The notes under the pieces are model-generated. The model had not been told where the DNA came from. It made no database searches and saw only the letters and a program-made list of their open reading frames with translations. The translations under genes were made by a program, and so were the position numbers. 5,290 nt of DNA. Origin: REEB481 sp044360435. Lineage in GTDB: Bacteria > Bacteroidota > Bacteroidia > NS11-12g > UBA955. This document shows, piece by piece, positions 1 to 5,290 of this stretch (positions are counted from its first letter, which is position 1; every line of letters starts with the position of its first letter). The stretch lies in NCBI GenBank assembly GCA_044360435.1, contig JBIKKI010000152.1, positions 1 through 5,290 of the forward strand, read 5' to 3'.

Positions 1-1035
1 AACAACGTGTACATCAACGATTTGGCCAACAGACCGCTGAAACTCATTCAGTTCATCTACCTGATTCTATTTTTGGGTCCTTTGTTCATGATGGGCTCCC
101 TGAGTTACATCGATCGAAACTCGATGCTCGTTTTCGGACTGCTTACAATTTTGCTGAACCTGTTGTTCACCATACACCTCAGCGGACGCATCATTCTGAA
201 TTCCCTGATGTTCCTGGGCTTCAGCTCCACCATCCTGCTCCATAATGGCCCCTTTGACCTCAAACTGGCGCCACAAATCCTGGAATGTACGGCCTGCGTG
301 CTTACCGGATTCTTTCTCGGGGAATTACAGTACCAGCGAAGCATCAAAAACTTCAGCAATGAATTGCAACACCAGATGCACATGGAAGAAATTGCACTGG
401 GCAGGCGCAAACACGAAGAACTATTGCTCAACCTGTTACCCAAAAGTGTGGTACTGGAACTAAAAAAAAATGGCTACATACAGGCGAAAACCTATGAAAA
501 GGTGACCGTTTGCATCGTTGAATTCAGCAATTTCAGAGACTTGAGCAACCGGTTAAGCGCAGTGCGTCTGGTTCGGGAAATCAATCGCTATTACCAAACT
601 TTCGACCGCATTGTCGAGGAACACGGCCTGGAACGCATGAGGGCGCAAAGCATGAACTATGTGTTTACCACAGGAATCCCCGAATTCAAGGATGGATCCA
701 TCCTGCCGGCCTTACACGCTGCCTCAGAAATCATGCGATTCATGGATTTGGAAACCCAGCGAGAATCCAACGGTCATTTTCCCTTAAAGGCAAAAATAGC
801 GATACACTGCGGCCCCGTTGGTGCCGGTGTGGTTGGATATAATCGATTCTCCTATGAAATATGGGGAGAAACCATGTACAAGGCTTCCGAAATCAAAAAG
901 ATGGGACAAGATGGTGGCATCTATATTTCAGGAGCCATCAAAGATCAATTGTTGAATTGCAAGGTATGTCGTTACATCGGCTCCGTGCACGATGAGGCAA
1001 GCACCGACATGGCCGTGTATCATTTTCAGTACTGA
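1..1035 (+). CDS. Membrane-anchored class III cyclase-like protein, catalytic residues degenerate; probably 5'-partial
   Basis: The frame is open from base 1. A GTG at 7-9 is the first possible start inside the window, giving 342 residues, but the real start is probably upstream. Numbering from that GTG, about four hydrophobic segments (roughly 11-30, 39-57, 62-78, 88-106) are followed by a charged helical linker (110-140) and the LLLNLLPKSV motif (139-148) that typically precedes class III nucleotide cyclase domains. The cyclase fold then runs from about 163 to 342: VTVCIVEF at the first strand, IAIHCGPVGAGVVG at 264-277, YEIWGE at 283-288. Active cyclases make cAMP or cGMP. Here the key positions, aligned by eye, are changed: first metal Asp is E172, second metal Asp is M216, substrate-selecting Lys is R212, the adenine-pairing Asp is E284, the transition-state Asn is Y291 and Arg is E295. 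Fold assignment is firm. Loss of activity is inferred; a role as an allosteric or partner subunit is possible. Confidence 0.8.
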   Translation, partial: NNVYINDLANRPLKLIQFIYLILFLGPLFMMGSLSYIDRNSMLVFGLLTILLNLLFTIHLSGRIILNSLMFLGFSSTILLHNGPFDLKLAPQILECTACVLTGFFLGELQYQRSIKNFSNELQHQMHMEEIALGRRKHEELLLNLLPKSVVLELKKNGYIQAKTYEKVTVCIVEFSNFRDLSNRLSAVRLVREINRYYQTFDRIVEEHGLERMRAQSMNYVFTTGIPEFKDGSILPALHAASEIMRFMDLETQRESNGHFPLKAKIAIHCGPVGAGVVGYNRFSYEIWGETMYKASEIKKMGQDGGIYISGAIKDQLLNCKVCRYIGSVHDEASTDMAVYHFQY

Positions 1036-1844
1036 GCTTTCCAGGCCTGCAGTGCTGCGCGTACCGAACCATGCTGCAACAGCAATTCCCTCGCTGCTTC
1101 TTCAGTCAGTCCGGTCAATTCACGGAGCATGAGGGCGCCACGCGCTACCAGTTTGTTGTTGCTCAACTGCATGTCCACCATTTTGGTACCCTGTACCCTT
1201 CCCATTAAAATCATGGCACCTGTGCTGACCATGTTCAAGATAAGCTTGGTGGCGGTTCCGGCTTTTAAACGTGTGCTGCCCGTTACAAATTCAGGCCCGG
1301 TTTCTACGGCCACGGCAATATCTGAAGCCTCAGCAATGGGGCCGCCAAGGTTGCAGCAAATGCTTCCTGTACTGATTCCATGGGCACGACAAGCCTGCAA
1401 TGCACCAAGTACATAGGGCGTTCTGCCACTGGCGCTGATGCCTACCACCAAATCACCCGAATGAACTCCATGTTCCTGCAAATCGCGGAAGCCCTGTTCT
1501 GTGTTGTCTTCTGCAAATTCCACGGCCTTGCGGATGGCTGAATCGCCACCGGCGATGATGCCCACAACCATTCCATGAGGCACACCAAACGTTGGCGGAC
1601 ATTCGCTGGCATCCAAAATACCTAAACGACCACTGGTACCGGCACCCAGATAAAATAACCTGCCGCCTTCTTTCAGCCGTTGAGCCGCCAGCTCCATGAG
1701 TGCCGTAATCTGCGGCAGCGCCGGACGTATGGCTTCGGAAATGGATGAATCCATTTCCCACATGCCCGATGCAATTTGTGCGGCGCTGTAGTGTTCCAGC
1801 CGCACATCGCCCCTTCCCGATTCCGTATCCCTGTCCTGGCTCAT
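1026..1844 (-). CDS. murQ: N-acetylmuramic acid 6-phosphate etherase MurQ
   Basis: This cytoplasmic enzyme cleaves the lactyl ether of MurNAc-6-phosphate, giving GlcNAc-6-phosphate and D-lactate, a step of peptidoglycan recycling. The 272-residue product matches the family throughout: a TESG segment near the N-terminus, the sugar-phosphate-binding SIS core with LGAGTSGRLG (66-75), the family signature LDASECPPTFG (77-87), AVEFAEDN (107-114), ISASGRTPY (136-144), TGSTRLKAGTATK (188-200) and MVDMQLSNNKLV (222-233). By alignment to the E. coli enzyme, E81 and E112 should be the two catalytic glutamates (E83 and E114 there). An in-frame ATG at 1892 would add 16 residues, but they do not resemble the family. 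The ATG at 1844 puts the TESG segment at the usual place and lies inside a TGATG junction with the GH3 stop codon, so I chose it. The 3' end overlaps the convergent cyclase-like gene by 10 bases. No kinase or transporter for MurNAc lies in the window. Confidence 0.96.
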   Translation of the reverse strand: MSQDRDTESGRGDVRLEHYSAAQIASGMWEMDSSISEAIRPALPQITALMELAAQRLKEGGRLFYLGAGTSGRLGILDASECPPTFGVPHGMVVGIIAGGDSAIRKAVEFAEDNTEQGFRDLQEHGVHSGDLVVGISASGRTPYVLGALQACRAHGISTGSICCNLGGPIAEASDIAVAVETGPEFVTGSTRLKAGTATKLILNMVSTGAMILMGRVQGTKMVDMQLSNNKLVARGALMLRELTGLTEEAARELLLQHGSVRAALQAWKAQY

Positions 1845-1846
1845 CA
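1842..1846 (-). promoter_or_regulatory. TGATG stop/start junction coupling GH3 to murQ
   Basis: On the minus strand the GH3 stop TGA (1846-1844) and the murQ start ATG (1844-1842) share one base. The 20 bases upstream of this ATG contain no purine-rich Shine-Dalgarno sequence. This arrangement typically lets a terminating ribosome reinitiate, so murQ translation probably depends on translation of the GH3 gene. The overlap is seen directly; the coupling is inferred. Confidence 0.75.
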
Positions 1847-3388
1847 GCGCAACTGAATTTGATTTTTCTGCGCCTCCAAAAACGACAGCCAATCGGCATA
1901 TACCGAATCAGACATCACACGGGGAAATTTCTGCTGCGCACCCAACTTGCCACGGCCTTCCATCCAGCTCATAAACCAGGAAGCAGGCAGCAATTCCACG
2001 GCAATGCCCTTAAGGGCATGCCTGCGTTCAATGGCGTAATCGTCGTTGAGGTCGCATAAAATTTCATCCAGTTCATGCGCCATGGCATTCGCGTCAATAG
2101 AGGCATCATCGCAGGCCACATACCATTGATGCGCAAAAAACCCCTGGTAAGGAACGCCCTTCACCGTAAACTCGGGTAGCGAAACCTGATGCTTTTCTGC
2201 ATATCTGGCAATCGCCTGATTCATATTGTCCACCGAAAGATGTTCGCCGCAAATAGACAGGAAATGCTTGGTACGACCCGTGATCTTCACCTCACACTGC
2301 TCCAGGTCCGTAAACTTGATGGTATCACCAATCAGGTAGCGCCATGCGCCGGAACAGGTGCTGATTAAAATCGCATATTCCTGATCTTCCTTTACGTCGG
2401 CAAGGTTCACCACGGTGGCATGCGGCAGCAATGCTCCCTGATCATTAAAATGTTCTTTGTTGAAAGGGATAAATTCATAATACACCCCATTTCGGAAATT
2501 CAGGCGCATTCCGTTGGCTCCAAGCCGGTGCTGATATGCCAAAAAACCTTCGCTGGCCAGATAGGTTTCAAAATACATAATGGGCCTTCCCATCAGGGCA
2601 TCCAGACTTTGCCGGTAAGGCTCAATAGCCACGCCACCATAGATGTACACCGAGAAATTCGGCCAGATTTCATGGATGTGTTTCACCTTATAGCGCTCAA
2701 TAATCATTTCAAACAGCATCTTGATCCAGGCCGGCACACCGGAAATGGTGGCCACATCCCATTTAGGAGCTTCTTCAACCATGGCATTGAGCTTATCAAA
2801 CCAATCGCGCTGTTTCCTGATTTCCATACCGGGCCGCGAAAAGCGCTGAAACCATGATGGTATATGCGAGGTGGTGATGCCACTCAAATCGCCTGCATAG
2901 GAAGTGCCATTGAAATTCAAATCAGTACTGCCGGAAATCATCAGGTGGTGCTTGGCCAGATAATCTTTAGGCAAATCACTGCGTACAATGCTCATCAGCT
3001 GCCGCACACTGGTTTTCCGAATGGAACGGAGCATGTCCTTGCTTACCGGAATGTATTTACTGGCTGCTTCGGTGGTTCCGGAACTCATGGCGAAAAAATC
3101 CGTCTTCCCGGGCCAAACCACATCACGTTCACCCGCATAGGCTCGTTGCCACCAGGGATACATGCTGCTGTAATCGCCTGGCTGAACCCTGCGGATGAAG
3201 GCTTCATACACGTTTGGTGCAATTAACATTTCTTCAAAACCATGCTCCCTTCCAAAGGCGGTATGCTTTGCTCTGAACAACAGTTTTTTCAACTGAGCTT
3301 CCTGGAACCTGAGCGCTTTTCGATGACTGAAACTAACCAGGTCCCTCAGTCCGGGTTGCACAAATTGCGAAAGAATGTTGAACGCCAT
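1844..3388 (-). CDS. GH3 superfamily protein (acyl-acid adenylating / amido synthetase fold)
   Basis: This 514-residue protein belongs to the GH3 (auxin-responsive promoter) family of the ANL adenylating enzymes. Plant members activate carboxylic acids as acyl-AMP and join them to amino acids; substrates of bacterial members are not well established. The ATP-binding motifs are present: SSGTTEAASKYIP (102-114), the YLASEG motif (276-281) and WRYLIGDTIKF (349-359). They are followed by GRTKHFLSICGEHLS (371-385) at the hinge to the C-terminal lid, and by QQKFPRV (485-491), which carries the family's late lysine (K487). There is no signal peptide or membrane segment, so it is expected in the cytoplasm. 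The frame opens at 3502, but the first 38 residues lie over the divergent gene and do not look like GH3. The ATG at 3388 gives the normal family length and leaves a short divergent gap, so I chose it. It is joined to murQ by a TGATG overlap and is probably its leader gene in the operon. Confidence 0.9.
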   Translation of the reverse strand: MAFNILSQFVQPGLRDLVSFSHRKALRFQEAQLKKLLFRAKHTAFGREHGFEEMLIAPNVYEAFIRRVQPGDYSSMYPWWQRAYAGERDVVWPGKTDFFAMSSGTTEAASKYIPVSKDMLRSIRKTSVRQLMSIVRSDLPKDYLAKHHLMISGSTDLNFNGTSYAGDLSGITTSHIPSWFQRFSRPGMEIRKQRDWFDKLNAMVEEAPKWDVATISGVPAWIKMLFEMIIERYKVKHIHEIWPNFSVYIYGGVAIEPYRQSLDALMGRPIMYFETYLASEGFLAYQHRLGANGMRLNFRNGVYYEFIPFNKEHFNDQGALLPHATVVNLADVKEDQEYAILISTCSGAWRYLIGDTIKFTDLEQCEVKITGRTKHFLSICGEHLSVDNMNQAIARYAEKHQVSLPEFTVKGVPYQGFFAHQWYVACDDASIDANAMAHELDEILCDLNDDYAIERRHALKGIAVELLPASWFMSWMEGRGKLGAQQKFPRVMSDSVYADWLSFLEAQKNQIQLR

Positions 3389-3393
3389 TGGTA

Positions 3394-3401
3394 CAAAGTT
3401 A
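3394..3401 (-). promoter_or_regulatory. Candidate Bacteroidota -7 box for the GH3-murQ operon
   Basis: The minus strand reads TAACTTTG, a full match to the TAnnTTTG -7 consensus of Bacteroidota primary-sigma promoters, five bases before the GH3 ATG at 3388. No clear TTTG/TTG -33 element sits 19-21 bases upstream. If real, the transcript would begin at or very near the ATG, making it almost leaderless. The match is seen; promoter function is inferred, and an 8-base degenerate match can occur by chance. Confidence 0.3.
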
Positions 3402-3405
3402 GGCA

Positions 3406-3894
3406 ATGAAAACTTGGAGCCTGCGTATGCTGGCAGTTGATGTTGTCCCATTGTTTTTGCTTGCTGCCTTGTGCTCAATTTTATTCCTGAAAAAGGGCGC
3501 ATCAGGCCGCGAATCTGGCCAAAGGTTAATTCCTAAATTCGCAGGGTTGGAACATCAAGAGATTCAGGAATATTGGAAACGCATCTTGGAACGACTGGAA
3601 AGCCAGTTCGGCCAAAAACCCGATTTAAATGGTGTTTTATTCATCATCGGAATCAGAGAACTGGGCATGTTGCCAGAAAAAAAATTCACCAAAGAAGAAA
3701 AAGTGAGCCTCATGCATATTGCCGTATGCAAGGTGCTGAGCTACAGCGGATATTATGAACTGAACGGTATGGATCAGGATGGTTGGCCCATTTGGGAAAA
3801 CCGTATTCCACTGCCTTTTGTTTCCATATTTGAACAAGAAACCATGCTGCGCAGGCATGTAGTGGAATACTTTATCAACGAACAAATTATCTGA
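3406..3894 (+). CDS. Conserved-looking small protein of unknown function with one N-terminal membrane anchor
   Basis: I do not recognise a characterised family. The 162-residue product has a single hydrophobic segment (about 14-28, VVPLFLLAALCSILFL) followed by lysines, so it is probably anchored in the inner membrane; on the positive-inside rule the C-terminal part faces the cytoplasm. The rest (about 45-160) looks mostly helical and charged, with the segments LFIIGIRELG (78-87), KFTKEEKVSLMHIAVCKVL (93-111), GYYELNG (115-121) and DGWPIW (125-130). These have the look of conserved blocks rather than chance coding. The first ATG (3406) has only a weak TAGG before it. An ATG at 3427 (residue 8) has GGAG at 3416-3419 with a 7-base spacer and could be the true start, giving 155 residues. 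It diverges from the GH3 gene and probably forms an operon with the isomerase gene 19 bases downstream. Confidence 0.75.
   Translation: MKTWSLRMLAVDVVPLFLLAALCSILFLKKGASGRESGQRLIPKFAGLEHQEIQEYWKRILERLESQFGQKPDLNGVLFIIGIRELGMLPEKKFTKEEKVSLMHIAVCKVLSYSGYYELNGMDQDGWPIWENRIPLPFVSIFEQETMLRRHVVEYFINEQII
3416..3419 (+). promoter_or_regulatory. Possible ribosome binding site for an internal start at 3427
   Basis: GGAG lies seven bases before the in-frame ATG at 3427-3429, whereas the ATG at 3406 has no comparable site. In Bacteroidota Shine-Dalgarno use is weak, so this only mildly favours the shorter product; both starts keep the membrane segment. Confidence 0.3.
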
Positions 3895-3913
3895 ACGCTG
3901 AATACATCATCAC

Positions 3914-4840
3914 ATGAAACGCAACATCATACTTGGATCCGCCATGCTGGGCATTGCCTGGATGGCATCCCTGCCGCTCAGTTCCTGCGGTAAGAAGAAA
4001 AAACACTACGAAGAGGACGTGGTGGCTGACCAAGCCACCACTGCACCAGCACCGGCCTGGCCAGATTCCACACGCTTTAAAGGCTGCACCCGCGTGCAAA
4101 TGGAAACTACCATGGGCAACATGGTGCTGGCGCTGTACAACGAAACACCCAAGCACCGCGAGAATTTCCTCAAACTGGTAAAGAACGACTTCTACAAAGA
4201 CTTGCTGTTTCACCGCGTCATCCAGGGCTTCATGGTTCAGGGTGGCGATCCCAACTCTAAAAATGCACCCATGGGCGTTCCGTTGGGACAAGGTGGTCAG
4301 GTGGATGCTTCCGGCAAGGAAGTGCGCATCGATGCCGAATTCATCGATACGTTCTACCACCTGAAAGGTGCTTTGGCTGCTGCACGTCAGAGCGACCAGG
4401 TAAATCCGCTGAAGCAAAGCTCCGGCAGCCAGTTCTACATTGTTTCCGGCAAAGCGTCCAACCGCGAAGAACTGGAAGCCATGCGCAACAACATCGCCCA
4501 GCAACGCTTTTTCGACGACCCCGCCAACGACGCCTACCGCGCACGCCGAACCATGTTCCAGCAATCTGGTGATCAGGCCGGCTGGGCACGCATGATGAAC
4601 GATATTCAACCTGAAATCCTTCGCTACCGCGCCACCAAAAACCTCAATTATCCGGAATGGGTACAAAGACTCTATGAAACTTCAGGCGGCGCGCCCATGC
4701 TCGACGGTGAATACACGGTATTCGGACAACTGATTTCCGGCTTTGACGTGCTCGACAAAATTGCCGCTACGCCAACCAATCCCAACGACGACCGACCACA
4801 GCAGGATGTGAAAATCATCCGCTGCACCATACTTCCGTAA
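3914..4840 (+). CDS. Cyclophilin-type peptidyl-prolyl cis-trans isomerase lipoprotein with an internal insertion
   Basis: The 308-residue product begins with a lipoprotein signal (MKRN, hydrophobic stretch 5-22, lipobox LSSC ending at C25), so it should be a diacyl- or triacyl-lipid-anchored envelope protein. A short lysine- and acid-rich linker (27-37) leads to a cyclophilin domain from about 60 to 308. FHRVIQGFMVQGGDP (99-113) supplies the catalytic arginine R101 plus F106, M107 and Q109 of the proline pocket; GSQFYIV (171-177) and LDGEYTVFG (263-271) follow. The position equal to Trp121 of human CypA is M262, which predicts weak cyclosporin binding. Between GSQFYIV and LDGEYTVFG there are about 85 residues where CypA has only a few: a charged, helical-looking insertion (about 179-261). 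The protein probably aids folding of exported proteins. The start has no Shine-Dalgarno. It follows the small membrane protein by 19 bases and is followed by a strong terminator. Which membrane and which face it occupies is not clear from the sequence. Confidence 0.92.
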   Translation: MKRNIILGSAMLGIAWMASLPLSSCGKKKKHYEEDVVADQATTAPAPAWPDSTRFKGCTRVQMETTMGNMVLALYNETPKHRENFLKLVKNDFYKDLLFHRVIQGFMVQGGDPNSKNAPMGVPLGQGGQVDASGKEVRIDAEFIDTFYHLKGALAAARQSDQVNPLKQSSGSQFYIVSGKASNREELEAMRNNIAQQRFFDDPANDAYRARRTMFQQSGDQAGWARMMNDIQPEILRYRATKNLNYPEWVQRLYETSGGAPMLDGEYTVFGQLISGFDVLDKIAATPTNPNDDRPQQDVKIIRCTILP

Positions 4841-4846
4841 ATGAGT

Positions 4847-4866
4847 TGAACCGTTTCAACGGTTCA
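4847..4866 (+). other. Small hairpin just after the isomerase stop codon
   Basis: TGAACCG and CGGTTCA form a 7-bp stem around a TTTCAA loop, starting six bases after the TAA stop. There is no T-run behind it, so it is not a terminator itself. It may protect the mRNA 3' end or act together with the terminator hairpin eight bases downstream; this role is inferred. Confidence 0.4.
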
Positions 4867-4873
4867 CGGAGAG

Positions 4874-4905
4874 AAAGCGCGAGGAAAGTTCCTTGCGCTT
4901 TTTTT
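4874..4905 (+). terminator. Rho-independent terminator of the 3406-4840 operon
   Basis: A long stem (4874-4886 with 4889-4901, one G-T wobble, innermost pairs opened to give a small AAGT-type loop) is rich in G-C near its base and runs into seven consecutive Ts (4899-4905). Location 34 bases after the isomerase stop and the polarity of the T-tract both fit termination of the plus-strand pair. On the minus strand the flank is only TTTCTCTCC, so it should work poorly in that direction. Confidence 0.88.
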
Positions 4906-5183
4906 ATGCCCTGCTCCTGCCTTTGTCTTCCCTGTTCATCAAATCATTCCCGCACCTACACATCAATGAATACCCATAAATAAACGCCGTTTCAGCGCGT
5001 GTAAAGCTCCCAAATCACCCAGTGAGCCTTGCATGACTGGGAAAAGATTTGCGCGCCGAAAACGCTTCCTTTCAAATTAAATCTTCAGATTTGGTTTGAA
5101 AGCAGGGCCAGCCTTCTCCGAATGACAAGGCATTACTTCAGAATCTATAGACATCCACGCGCGCAACGTGCCGGCGTTAAAAC
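4906..5183. other. Intergenic region without a recognisable gene
   Basis: Between the two terminators I find no convincing coding sequence. The left part (about 4908-4986) is poor in G on the plus strand. A 6-bp stem CCCAGT/ACTGGG (5018-5023 with 5036-5041) spans a 12-base loop, and a much longer palindrome lies at 5069-5102. The only sizeable open frame (5029-5217) runs through that palindrome and the second terminator and has no plausible protein character. The region separates two convergent transcription units. Confidence 0.6.
5069..5102 (+). repeat. 34-base imperfect palindrome / stable RNA hairpin
   Basis: CTTTCAAA (5069-5076) pairs with TTTGAAAG (5095-5102), and AAATCT (5079-5084) pairs with AGATTT (5087-5092). 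The two base pairs between them are TT against GG. As plus-strand RNA those are U-G wobbles, giving a nearly continuous 15-16 bp stem with a minimal loop; as minus-strand RNA they would be A-C mismatches. No T-run follows, so this is not a typical intrinsic terminator. It could be a repetitive intergenic palindrome, an RNA processing site or part of a small RNA. The pairing is seen; function is unknown. Confidence 0.6.
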
Positions 5184-5214
5184 AACAAAGGCGCCCACCA
5201 GGAGCGCCTTTGTT
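5184..5214 (-). terminator. Rho-independent terminator of the right-edge minus-strand gene, possibly bidirectional
   Basis: An 11-bp perfect stem (AACAAAGGCGC, 5184-5194, with 5204-5214) encloses a 9-base loop. On the minus strand the stem begins 20 bases after the stop codon of the partial gene and its 3' arm runs into TTGTTTT, giving a T-rich tail. On the plus strand the arm ends in TTTGTTT, so weaker termination of plus-strand read-through is also possible. Confidence 0.8.
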
Positions 5215-5234
5215 TAAGGGATGATCAAGAAGTT

Positions 5235-5290
5235 TTATTGTTTAATCAGGCGGAAGCGCTCATTGAGGGTTGCACCTTCCAGGCTGAGGA
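5235..5290 (-). CDS. C-terminal end of a protein with a possible T9SS type A sorting domain (partial)
   Basis: Only the last 17 complete codons before a TAA (minus strand, 5237-5235) are inside the window; the rest lies beyond the right edge. They read LSLEGATLNERFRLIKQ. A beta-strand-like stretch, a Gly-containing turn and a second strand ending in a basic -LIKQ at the extreme C-terminus resemble the last strands of the type A C-terminal sorting domain, which in Bacteroidota directs proteins through the type IX secretion system to the surface or medium. An intrinsic terminator stands at the expected distance after the stop, which supports this frame being a real gene end. Reality of the gene end is fairly likely; the sorting-domain reading rests on very few residues and says nothing of the passenger domain. 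Confidence 0.55.
   Translation of the reverse strand, partial: LSLEGATLNERFRLIKQ

Noticed and set aside
1845..1892. Upstream ATG for murQ adding 16 residues
   Set aside because: The extra residues do not match the family, while the ATG at 1844 sits in a coupling overlap with the GH3 stop and gives a normal MurQ N-terminus.
2420..3226. Plus-strand open frames opposite the GH3 gene
   Set aside because: Both are antisense to a protein with clear family motifs along its length, and their translations have no coherent domain features.
3389..3502. N-terminal extension of GH3 by 38 residues
   Set aside because: It overlaps the divergent gene, does not resemble the GH3 N-terminus, and the ATG at 3388 already gives the usual family length.
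3887..4666. Minus-strand open frame of 259 codons
   Set aside because: It lies wholly antisense to the well supported isomerase gene; its His/Ala/Gly/Val-rich product looks like a shadow translation and has no domain pattern.
4874..4892. Resemblance to the conserved RNase P RNA segment GAGGAAAGTCC
   Set aside because: Only about nine bases match, no other RNase P element is nearby, and the bases are fully explained as the stem of an intrinsic terminator.
5029..5217. Plus-strand open frame of 62 codons
   Set aside because: It runs through the 34-base palindrome and the second terminator hairpin, has no plausible upstream signal and its translation is Arg/Lys-rich without recognisable pattern.
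1..5290. Mobile element, CRISPR array, phage or defence island
   Set aside because: No transposase, integrase, spaced direct repeats or defence-type gene is seen; the genes look like ordinary chromosomal functions with similar composition throughout.

Overview
The window looks like chromosomal DNA of a member of the phylum Bacteroidota; I cannot give an order or genus. Four things point that way: a cyclophilin-type peptidyl-prolyl isomerase lipoprotein and a GH3-superfamily enzyme of the kind common in that phylum, start codons mostly without Shine-Dalgarno sequences, a TAnnTTTG-type -7 box in front of one start, and a right-edge gene whose last codons resemble the end of a type IX secretion (T9SS) sorting domain. 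Base composition is close to balanced. I see no insertion sequence, integrase, tRNA, rRNA or CRISPR array, so this reads as ordinary core or shell genome rather than a mobile island.

Layout, left to right. Positions 1-1035 (+) hold a membrane protein with a class III nucleotide cyclase-like C-terminal domain; its reading frame is open to the left edge, so it is probably cut. Nearly every catalytic position of the domain is substituted, so it looks like a pseudo-cyclase. Converging on it with a 10-base overlap is a minus-strand pair: a GH3-superfamily acyl-adenylating protein (3388 to 1844), then murQ (1844 to 1026), the N-acetylmuramic acid 6-phosphate etherase of cell-wall recycling. The two share one base in a TGATG stop/start junction, which suggests translational coupling. 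Diverging from GH3 across a very short gap is a plus-strand pair: a small membrane-anchored protein of unknown function (3406-3894) and, 19 bases later, the isomerase lipoprotein (3914-4840). That transcript ends at a strong intrinsic terminator (about 4874-4905).

From 4906 to 5234 I find no gene. The stretch contains a 34-base imperfect palindrome and, near its right end, a hairpin with T-rich flanks that best serves as terminator for the partial minus-strand gene at 5235-5290.

Functionally, murQ is the one confidently assigned metabolic enzyme: it removes D-lactate from MurNAc-6-phosphate to give GlcNAc-6-phosphate. The isomerase probably assists protein folding in the periplasm or at an envelope membrane. 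GH3 proteins activate carboxylic acids with ATP, but bacterial members lack a well established substrate. The tight GH3-murQ junction is the most suggestive hint of an undescribed functional link, and the degenerate cyclase is the most unusual single protein.
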